DNA from: CAISIP01 sp038247175
Lineage (GTDB): Bacteria > Pseudomonadota > Gammaproteobacteria > Burkholderiales > Burkholderiaceae_C
Assembly: GCA_038247175.1 (NCBI GenBank)
Contig: JBBRVD010000133.1
Coordinates: 1 to 10,701, forward strand
Reading direction: 5' to 3'
Length of the DNA: 10,701 bases
Both the position numbers and the translations under genes were made by a program. Within the stretch, counting starts at the first letter, position 1. Each line of letters starts with the position of its first letter. Shown in pieces: positions 4,884-10,701 of the stretch. The notes under the pieces are model-generated. The model made no database searches. It was not told where the DNA came from and saw nothing but the letters and a program-made list of their open reading frames with translations.

Positions 4884-5132
4884 TTCGCTCTGGTGATCGT
4901 GCCACAAACTGCGTTCGCCGAGAACCTCGCCCGATGGACGCGTGACGCGAAAGCCGTCGGCATAACGCTGTGGCGTGTCCTACAAGGACGAGATCGTCAC
5001 GTCGAAATCGAATGTGTCGGCAGCGCTGGCGCGCACCGTGTCGGACAGCACATCCGGAAAATGCGCCTGTGCGCGTATGGTTTGCGTCGCAGCGCCGACG
5101 ACCAGCGCGAGCAGCCCGGCGATCAACCGCAG
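4884..5132 (-). pseudogene. Disrupted small secreted protein gene (premature stop and 3' truncation)
   Basis: On the minus strand the frame begins with a hydrophobic signal-like segment (LIAGLLALVVGAA) and continues AHFPDVLSDTVRASAADTFD, then FDVTISSL. It hits TAG at plus 4980-4982 and goes on in the same frame as DTPQRYADGFRVTRPSGEVL, GERSLWHDHQSE. The later part resembles, from memory, small exported proteins of unknown function with Y-D-T-P-x-R-Y-A-D and H-D-H-x-x-E-Q-P-F-T-R motifs, so the stop looks like a single-base change (for example TAC to TAG). After HDHQSE the expected continuation is lost, placing a truncation near 4884. No ATG is present at the start; TTG at 5126 or CTG at 5132 are the candidates. 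It follows the DUF302 gene by 65 bases in the same direction and was probably its operon partner. Confidence 0.6.
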
Positions 5133-5197
5133 CCGCGCAGGCCGTCGATATCGTTGCCCTGCCTGTCGGTCCAGTCGGCACCAGGGGGCAACCGGCT

Positions 5198-5650
5198 TCA
5201 AGGAGCAATGGCGGCAGCCGCGATGTCGGCCAGTGCCTTGCCCAGGTTTGCGGCGACCGGACATTGTGCGACCGCATGGCGCTGGGCCAGAAACTGCGGG
5301 TCGTTGTAGCCCAGCCAGGTCTGTCCGGCACTGTCTTGCCAGACCAGGGCCTTGAGCGGAAGGTCGATGCCCACCGTCTGCGCACACTCCATGAACGGCG
5401 TGCCACCTTGCGCATTACCGAAGATCAGCACCTCGGTGGGACGCAGCCTCTTGCCGATCTTCGCTGCGCCAGCCGCATGGTCGATGCGGGCGAATACGCT
5501 CAGCCCGCGTTGCTTGACCACTTCTTCCAAGCGGGTCATTGTGTCCTTGGCGCTGTACGGGCTCTTGATGCTGATCAGCCCATCGGCGGCCGATGCTGCA
5601 AATGTCACGCAGGCCAGCAAAAGACTTGTGAACCAGCGGGTACATGTCAT
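5198..5650 (-). CDS. Periplasmic DUF302 domain protein
   Basis: This is a 150-residue protein with an N-terminal signal peptide (hydrophobic 8-20, cleavage probably after the ASAA near 19-22). The mature part has the DUF302 blocks SVFARIDHAAGAAKIGKRLR (51-70), PTEVLIFGNAQGGTPFM (71-87) and DLPLKALVWQDSAGQTWLGY (97-116). DUF302 proteins are small exported proteins with no settled function; some occur near metal-, sulfur- or stress-related genes. The start is firm, with AGGAG (plus 5657-5661) six bases upstream of the ATG. The downstream gene is the disrupted exported protein at 4884-5132. Confidence 0.88.
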   Translation of the reverse strand: MTCTRWFTSLLLACVTFAASAADGLISIKSPYSAKDTMTRLEEVVKQRGLSVFARIDHAAGAAKIGKRLRPTEVLIFGNAQGGTPFMECAQTVGIDLPLKALVWQDSAGQTWLGYNDPQFLAQRHAVAQCPVAANLGKALADIAAAAIAP

Positions 5651-5714
5651 GGGGATCTCCTGTTCCGTTGATGGTCAATCAGGTTGGTCGCGTCCGAGCC
5701 GGATTCTTACAACG

Positions 5715-5726
5715 GGCGCATGCGCC
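5715..5726. repeat. 12-bp perfect palindrome upstream of the DUF302 gene
   Basis: GGCGCATGCGCC is its own reverse complement and lies 65 bases upstream of the DUF302 start codon. It could be a regulator site, but GC-rich palindromes of this length also occur by chance. No convincing promoter was found for the DUF302 gene. The rest of the 279-base gap up to tgt contains only a six-base stem (5863-5868 with 5878-5883) without a T-run. Confidence 0.3.
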
Positions 5727-5929
5727 ATCACACAATCTGAGGGGCGTCTTTCAGGCCAGCCCCGCTCGCCGACAATTTCTTCGCGAAAGTCCCGCCGCGA
5801 GCAAGGTGCGCCCGGGCCGCGCTGGCGCTGGCGCTGCACAGCTTCGCGAATCTCTGTTTTCTCCCGACCCGGAAAATGTCGGGCACAGGCGTGCCCCTGC
5901 CTTGCCCCGCGCAGGCCGGGCCTCGTACT

Positions 5930-7135
5930 TCAGATGCCGCGTGCGCGCTCGACCTTGAACCGCGCGCGGAACGCGCCGAACGCGCCGGCGTCCAGCGCCT
6001 CCCGGATCTCTCGCATGAGGTTCAGGTAGTAGTGCAGGTTGTGGATGCTCGCCAGCATCGGGCTGAGCATCTCGCCGCAACGCTCCAGGTGGTGCAGGTA
6101 GGCGCGCGAGAAGCCGCCGCTGCCGCCTTGGTCCCGCGGCACGCCGGGCGTGCCGGCGCAGGTGTAGCAGCCGCAACTGATATCCAGCGGCTGCGGATCG
6201 GCTTTGTGCCGCGCGTTGCGGATCTTGAGGTCGCCAAAGCGGGTGAACAGGCTGCCGTTGCGCGCATTGCGGGTGGGCATCACGCAGTCGAACATGTCCA
6301 CGCCCTGCGCCACGCCTTCAACCAGGTCTTCCGGCGTGCCCACGCCCATCAGGTAGCGCGGCTTGTCGGCCGGCAGGCGGTGCGGCGTGTGCGCCATGAT
6401 GCGCAGCATCTCGTCCTTGGGTTCGCCGACGCTGACGCCGCCGACCGCGTAACCCGGGAAATCCATCGCCACCAGCTGCTCCAGCGATTCCTGGCGCAGG
6501 TGCTCGAACATGCCGCCTTGCACGATGCCGAACAAGGCGTTCGGGTTCTCCAGTCGTGTGAACTCGGTCTGGCAGCGGGCGGCCCAGCGCAGGCTCAGCT
6601 CCATCGATTGGCGCGCCTCGGCTTCGGTCGTCAGTTGCCCTTTGGTCTTGGGTTCGACTGAGATGTACGGCGTGCACTCGTCGAACTGCATGACGATGTC
6701 GGAGTTGAGCACGGCCTGGATCTGCATCGAGATCTCCGGCGTCAGGAACAACTTGTCGCCGTTGACCGGCGACGAGAACTTCACGCCTTCCTCGGAGATC
6801 TTGCGCATCTCGCCCAGTGACCAGACCTGAAAGCCGCCGGAGTCGGTCAGGATCGGTTTGTCCCATTGCTCGAACGCGTGCAGGCCGCCGAACTGCTGCA
6901 CGACGTCCAGTCCGGGACGCATCCACAGGTGAAAGGTATTGCCCAGGATGATCTGGGCCTGCATGTCGCGCAGGCTTTGCGGCGTGACACCCTTGACCGT
7001 GCCGTAGGTGCCAACCGGCATGAAGATCGGCGTCTGCACCACGCCATGGTTCAATGTGAGCCGGCCGCGCCGGGCATGGCTGCCCGGCTGGTCACCCTGT
7101 GCGTCGTCGGTCCTGAGCAGGTCGAATTGCAGCAT
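5930..7135 (-). CDS. tgt: tRNA-guanine transglycosylase (queuine tRNA-ribosyltransferase)
   Basis: This is a 401-residue enzyme that swaps guanine-34 of GUN-anticodon tRNAs (Asp, Asn, His, Tyr) for the queuosine precursor preQ1. Visible features are TDSGGFQVWSLG (97-108) with a catalytic aspartate at 98, GIVQGGMF (203-210), YAVGGVSVGEP (229-239), and VDMFDCVMPTRNARNGSLFT (279-298) with the nucleophilic aspartate. The zinc ligands are C321, C323 and C326 in CGCYTC, with H365 in SIHNL. The spacing from C326 to H365 is 39 residues against 26 in E. coli, because of a 13-residue glycine/proline-rich insert (about 328-340). The gene follows queA by 15 bases in one operon. Its downstream neighbour here is a DUF302 gene; the yajC-secDF genes that often follow tgt are not seen. 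Confidence 0.97.
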   Translation of the reverse strand: MLQFDLLRTDDAQGDQPGSHARRGRLTLNHGVVQTPIFMPVGTYGTVKGVTPQSLRDMQAQIILGNTFHLWMRPGLDVVQQFGGLHAFEQWDKPILTDSGGFQVWSLGEMRKISEEGVKFSSPVNGDKLFLTPEISMQIQAVLNSDIVMQFDECTPYISVEPKTKGQLTTEAEARQSMELSLRWAARCQTEFTRLENPNALFGIVQGGMFEHLRQESLEQLVAMDFPGYAVGGVSVGEPKDEMLRIMAHTPHRLPADKPRYLMGVGTPEDLVEGVAQGVDMFDCVMPTRNARNGSLFTRFGDLKIRNARHKADPQPLDISCGCYTCAGTPGVPRDQGGSGGFSRAYLHHLERCGEMLSPMLASIHNLHYYLNLMREIREALDAGAFGAFRARFKVERARGI

Positions 7136-7150
7136 GGAAGTCGCTGGCTC

Positions 7151-8236
7151 TCAGGCGTCGCGGCGCGCCAGCAGCATGGCGTCACCGTAACTGAAAAAAC
7201 GGTACTGCTGGTCGATCGCATGCTGATACAAGGCGCGGATGTGATCGTAGCCGGCGAACGCGCTGACCAGCATCATCAGCGTCGATTTCGGCAGGTGGAA
7301 ATTGGTGATCAGCCGATCGATCAACTGGAATCGAAAACCCGGCGTGATGAAGATGTCGGTGTCCCCGCTGGCCTTGCCGCTGGCAGCCCAGCTTTCAAGC
7401 GTGCGCACGGTGGTCGTGCCCACGGCCACGATCCGGCCGCCGCGCGCCTTGCAGTCGGCGATGGCCTGCACGGTGGCCTCGGGTATCTGATACCACTCGC
7501 TGTGCATCCGGTGCTCATCGATTCTTTCCGACTTGACCGGCTGGAACGTGCCGGCGCCCACGTGCAAGGTGACAAAGGTATGGGCGATGCCCCGTTGCGC
7601 CAGCGTCTGCAGCATCGCGTCGTCGAAATGCAGTGCCGCGGTGGGCGCAGCGACGGCGCCGGTGTGGCGGGCGAACACGGTCTGGTAACGCTCTTCGTCC
7701 TGCGCCGAATCGACATGGTCGATATAGGGTGGCAGTGGAACATGGCCATGGCGCTGCATCAGCGTGTACGGATCGTCGCCCGCGTCGTTCGACAACACGA
7801 AGCGGAACATGCCACCTTCCCCGTCGGGCCAGCGCCCGAGCAAGGTGGCGCGCACCGTGTCGCCACTGCCCGGCGCCGGCACCAGTGTCAGCGTGGTGCC
7901 GATCTCGGGCTTCTTGCTGACCCGCATGTGGGCCGCCACCTGGTTGCCGCCCAGCACCCGCTCGATCAGCAACTCGACCTTGCCGCCGGTCGGCTTCTCG
8001 CCGAACAGCCGCGCCTTCATGACCCGCGTGTCGTTGAGCACCAGCAGGTCACCGGGCATCAGCAGGCCGGGCAGGTCGCGAAACACCCGGTCCACCGCAG
8101 CGGCGCCGGTGCCGTCGAGCAGGCGCGAGGCGGTGCGCTGCGCTGCCGGATGCTGGGCGATCAGCCCGGGTGGCAGGATGAAATCGAAATCGGAAAGCGT
8201 GTGGGTGCGCGTTGCGCCATCAACAGAAGAAGACAT
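7151..8236 (-). CDS. queA: S-adenosylmethionine:tRNA ribosyltransferase-isomerase
   Basis: This is a 361-residue enzyme (about 356 in E. coli) that adds the epoxycyclopentanediol ring to preQ1 on tRNA, using the ribose of S-adenosylmethionine. Typical blocks are LSDFDFILPPGLIAQHPA (14-31), GDLLVLNDTRVMKARLFG, GHVPLPPYI, RYQTVFARHTGAVAAPTAAL, VTLHVGAGTFQPVK, MHSEWYQI, IVAVGTTTVRTLES and LITNFHLPKSTLMMLVSAFA. The ATG at 8236 is chosen because the family N-terminus follows within 16 residues; the longer open frame to 8425 would run antisense into recG. It is the first gene of queA-tgt and acts just after Tgt in the pathway. The gap of 73 bases to recG must contain both divergent promoters, but none could be assigned with confidence. 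Confidence 0.97.
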   Translation of the reverse strand: MSSSVDGATRTHTLSDFDFILPPGLIAQHPAAQRTASRLLDGTGAAAVDRVFRDLPGLLMPGDLLVLNDTRVMKARLFGEKPTGGKVELLIERVLGGNQVAAHMRVSKKPEIGTTLTLVPAPGSGDTVRATLLGRWPDGEGGMFRFVLSNDAGDDPYTLMQRHGHVPLPPYIDHVDSAQDEERYQTVFARHTGAVAAPTAALHFDDAMLQTLAQRGIAHTFVTLHVGAGTFQPVKSERIDEHRMHSEWYQIPEATVQAIADCKARGGRIVAVGTTTVRTLESWAASGKASGDTDIFITPGFRFQLIDRLITNFHLPKSTLMMLVSAFAGYDHIRALYQHAIDQQYRFFSYGDAMLLARRDA

Positions 8237-8309
8237 GTGCTCGAGGGCTGTACCGGCCCGTGCCAAGGATTGGGAAGGGAAGGCGGACAGGAAAGGGCAG
8301 AATTGTCCC

Positions 8310-10505
8310 ATGCCAGCGAAGCTCGCCACCCAGCCCCAGCGCGAACCGGAAAAACCGGTGGCCCAGGCTCCGGCGAAATCGCCGATGGTCAAGGCGATGG
8401 AGAAGCTGGGCCTGCGCCGGGACATTGACCTGGCCTTGCATCTGCCACTGCGCTACGAGGATGAGACCCGCATCACGCCGCTGGCCGATGCGCGGGATGG
8501 CACCTTGGCCCAAATCGAAGCGACGGTCGTGTCCTGCGACGTCAGCTTGCGGCCGCGCCGCCAATTGCTGGTGGTGGTACGCGATGGCGGCGAGACCTGC
8601 ACACTGCGGTTCTTCAATTTCTATCCGTCGATGCAAAAGCGGATGGCGGTGGGTAACACGATTCGCGTTCGTGGCGAGATGCGTGGTGGGTTCCTGGGCT
8701 GGACCATGGTGCATCCGGCCGTGTCTGTCGCTGGCGCGCCGCTGCCCGGCGCGCTGACGCCGGTCTACCCGACCAGTGCCGGGTTGCCGCAGGTCTACCT
8801 GCGCAAGGCGATCACCGGCGCGCTGGGCCGTGTGGACCTGTCCGAGACCATGGCGACGCAATTGCGACCGGACGCACACGGCCCGCCGATGTGGCCGCTG
8901 CGCGCGGCGCTGCAGTTCCTGCACCATCCCGCGCCCGATGTGTCGCTTGCCACGCTGGAAGACCACAGCCATCCCGCCTGGCAGCGGCTCAAGGCCGAGG
9001 AGCTGCTGGCCCAGCAATTGTCGCAACTGGCGTCGCGACGTGCGCGCGACCAGTTGCGCGCGCCGGCGCTGCGCGCGTCCGCCGTGGGTTTGCAGGAGCG
9101 GCTGCTGGCCGCCTTGCCGTTTGCATTGACGGACGCACAGCGCCGGGTATGCCAGGAGATTGCCGCCGACCTGGGTCAGGCCGTGCCGATGCACCGGCTG
9201 CTGCAAGGCGACGTCGGTTCCGGCAAGACCGTGGTGGCGGCGCTGGCGGCCGCGATCTGCATCGATCGCGGTTACCAGTGCGCGCTGATGGCGCCGACCG
9301 AGATCCTGGCCGAGCAGCATTTCCGCAAGCTGATCGGCTGGCTCGAGCCGCTGGGTATCGTCACCGCCTGGCTGACCGGCAGCCAGAAGGCGAAAGAGCG
9401 CCGCTCCATGCTGGCCCTGATTGCCTCGGGAGAGGCGGCGCTGGTGATCGGGACGCATGCGGTGATCCAGGACAAGGTGGTATTCCACAAGCTGGCGCTG
9501 GCCATCATCGACGAACAGCACCGTTTCGGCGTGGCGCAGCGGCTGGCGCTGCGCGACAAGATGCGGCCGCCGTCGAATGCCGCGGCAGCCAAAGCCAGTG
9601 ACGGTGGAACTGACGGAGCCATCCCATCCGGGAAAGTCAGTGCTGGCTTCGATCAGGAGCCGCATCTGTTGATGATGAGCGCCACGCCGATCCCGCGCAC
9701 GTTGGCCATGGGCTATTACGCCGACCTGGACGTCTCGACGATCGACGCACTGCCACCCGGTCGTACACCCATCGTCACCAAGCTGGTCAACGAGGCGCGC
9801 CGCGACGAGGTCGTGGCCCGTATCCGCGACCAGCTCGCGCAAGGCCGCCAGGTCTATTGGGTCTGCCCACTGATAGAAGAGAGCGAGGCGCTGGACCTGG
9901 TCAACGCCACCGAGACCCATGCAACATTGAGCGCGGCGCTGGCCGGTGCCGGTGGCAGCCCGGTCGAGGTCGGCTTGCTGCACTCGCGCATGCCGGTGGC
10001 AGAAAAAAAGGCGGTGATGGACCGATTTGCCGGCGGAACCATGGGCGTGCTGGTCAGCACCACGGTGATCGAGGTCGGTGTCGACGTGCCCAACGCTTCT
10101 CTGATGGTGGTCGAGCATGCCGAGCGATTCGGCTTGTCGCAGTTACACCAGTTGCGCGGCCGGGTCGGGCGCGGCGCTGCGGCCTCGGCCTGCGTCCTGA
10201 TGTATTCCACCGGCGATGCGCCGCGGCTCGGCGAAACAGCCCGGGCACGCCTCAAGGCCATGGCCGAAACTGGCGACGGCTTCGAGATTGCCCGGCGCGA
10301 CCTGGAAATCCGCGGCCCGGGCGAGTTTCTTGGCGCCCGCCAGTCGGGCGCAGCGCTGTTGCGTTTTGCCGATCTGGCACTGGATGCGCCCCTGCTGGAA
10401 TGGGCTCGCGATGCCGCGCAGCGCATGCTGGAGCGCCATCCGGACCTGGCGACGCAGCATGTGGCGCGCTGGCTCGGCGGGCGGGCCGAGTTCCTCAAGG
10501 CCTGA
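8310..10505 (+). CDS. recG: ATP-dependent DNA helicase RecG
   Basis: This is a 731-residue protein that reverses stalled replication forks and drives branch migration of Holliday junctions. The N-terminal wedge domain includes LALHLPLRYEDETRITPL (41-58) and an OB-fold. The helicase motifs are GDVGSGKT (Walker A, 300-307), MAPTEILAEQHF (327-338), IIDEQHRFG (399-407, DEQH box), MSATPIPRTLAMGYYADL (456-473), TTVIEVGVDVPNA (584-596) and QLRGRVGRG (614-622). The C-terminal TRG block ETGDGFEIARRDLEIRGPGE lies at 653-672. A low-complexity insert (about 418-449) separates the DEQH box from motif III. The ATG at 8310 is chosen as the first in-frame ATG close to the conserved N-terminus; ATGs at residues 26 and 30 are alternatives, since the first 25 residues are not conserved and the ribosome site is weak. 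Confidence 0.97.
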   Translation: MPAKLATQPQREPEKPVAQAPAKSPMVKAMEKLGLRRDIDLALHLPLRYEDETRITPLADARDGTLAQIEATVVSCDVSLRPRRQLLVVVRDGGETCTLRFFNFYPSMQKRMAVGNTIRVRGEMRGGFLGWTMVHPAVSVAGAPLPGALTPVYPTSAGLPQVYLRKAITGALGRVDLSETMATQLRPDAHGPPMWPLRAALQFLHHPAPDVSLATLEDHSHPAWQRLKAEELLAQQLSQLASRRARDQLRAPALRASAVGLQERLLAALPFALTDAQRRVCQEIAADLGQAVPMHRLLQGDVGSGKTVVAALAAAICIDRGYQCALMAPTEILAEQHFRKLIGWLEPLGIVTAWLTGSQKAKERRSMLALIASGEAALVIGTHAVIQDKVVFHKLALAIIDEQHRFGVAQRLALRDKMRPPSNAAAAKASDGGTDGAIPSGKVSAGFDQEPHLLMMSATPIPRTLAMGYYADLDVSTIDALPPGRTPIVTKLVNEARRDEVVARIRDQLAQGRQVYWVCPLIEESEALDLVNATETHATLSAALAGAGGSPVEVGLLHSRMPVAEKKAVMDRFAGGTMGVLVSTTVIEVGVDVPNASLMVVEHAERFGLSQLHQLRGRVGRGAAASACVLMYSTGDAPRLGETARARLKAMAETGDGFEIARRDLEIRGPGEFLGARQSGAALLRFADLALDAPLLEWARDAAQRMLERHPDLATQHVARWLGGRAEFLKA

Positions 10506-10534
10506 GCGGCGCACCGACGTAGGAAAATGCGGCG

Positions 10535-10701
10535 ATGACCCTGACTGAACTCAAATACATTGTTGCCGTGGCGCGCGAGCGGCATTTCGGCAAGGCGGCC
10601 GAGGCTTGCCATGTGTCGCAACCGACGTTGTCGGTGGCGGTAAAGAAGCTCGAGGAGGAACTGGAGCTCAAGTTGTTCGAGCGCAGCGCCAACGAGGTGA
10701 C
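10535..10701 (+). CDS. oxyR: OxyR, LysR-type peroxide-sensing regulator, N-terminal part (3' end outside window)
   Basis: The first 55 residues are visible: MTLTELKYIVAVARERHFGK, then AAEACHVSQPTLSVAVKKLE, EELELKLFERS. This is the winged helix-turn-helix of LysR-type regulators, and the exact wording (MTLTELKYIVAVARERHFG) is that of betaproteobacterial OxyR, which senses hydrogen peroxide through cysteines located beyond the window edge. It lies 29 bases after recG on the same strand, an arrangement I recall from other Burkholderiales, so co-transcription is likely. AGGA at 10521-10524 lies ten bases before the ATG. Confidence 0.88.
   Translation, partial: MTLTELKYIVAVARERHFGKAAEACHVSQPTLSVAVKKLEEELELKLFERSANEV

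Noticed and set aside
5690..5720. TGTAAG on the minus strand upstream of the DUF302 gene as an extracytoplasmic sigma factor promoter
   Set aside because: No matching -10 element is found at the proper distance.
5863..5883. CCCGAC/GTCGGG stem downstream of tgt as a terminator
   Set aside because: The stem is six bases with a nine-base loop, and no T-run follows on the minus strand, so it does not qualify as an intrinsic terminator.
6866..8428. 520-residue plus-strand open frame opposite queA and the start of tgt
   Set aside because: It is a complementary-strand shadow of two firmly identified genes, with composition typical of such shadows.
8220..10118. 632-residue minus-strand open frame opposite recG
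   Set aside because: It lies antisense to a clear recG, is rich in Gln, Arg and His as expected of a complementary GC-rich frame, and shows no domain.

Overview
The window looks like chromosomal DNA of a GC-rich betaproteobacterium, most likely order Burkholderiales. This rests on the queA-tgt pair running divergently from recG and oxyR, and on OxyR and RecG sequences of the betaproteobacterial type. No RNA gene, CRISPR array, integrase or complete insertion sequence is visible.

Positions 1-901 hold the C-terminal part of an intact GcvT-domain (dimethylglycine/sarcosine dehydrogenase-like) protein that enters from outside the window. Positions 902-4780 are an accessory patchwork. Four unrelated two-gene toxin-antitoxin modules (MntA-HepT, PrlF-YhaV, Phd-type/VapC, BrnT-BrnA) lie between broken pieces of at least two further copies of the same GcvT-type gene. 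One broken copy is about 94% identical to the intact copy. The other, split by the Phd/VapC module and a probable IS91-type transposase tail, is about 82-84% identical. The modules lie on both strands, and each has overlapping toxin and antitoxin genes. Three have recognisable inverted repeats at or next to their promoters.

From about 4884 the window returns to host-like DNA, all on the minus strand up to 8236. First comes a truncated, stop-interrupted secreted-protein pseudogene, then a periplasmic DUF302 protein, then tgt and queA, two enzymes of queuosine tRNA modification. The plus strand then carries recG, the branch-migration helicase for stalled forks, and the first 55 codons of oxyR, the peroxide-responsive LysR-type regulator.

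The main interest is the 902-4884 segment. It appears to be a tandem array of GcvT-type paralogues that decayed while collecting addiction modules, and its right edge coincides with the truncation of the secreted-protein gene. Each module belongs to a known family. The mosaic arrangement, its junctions and the mechanism that built it are the parts worth following up.
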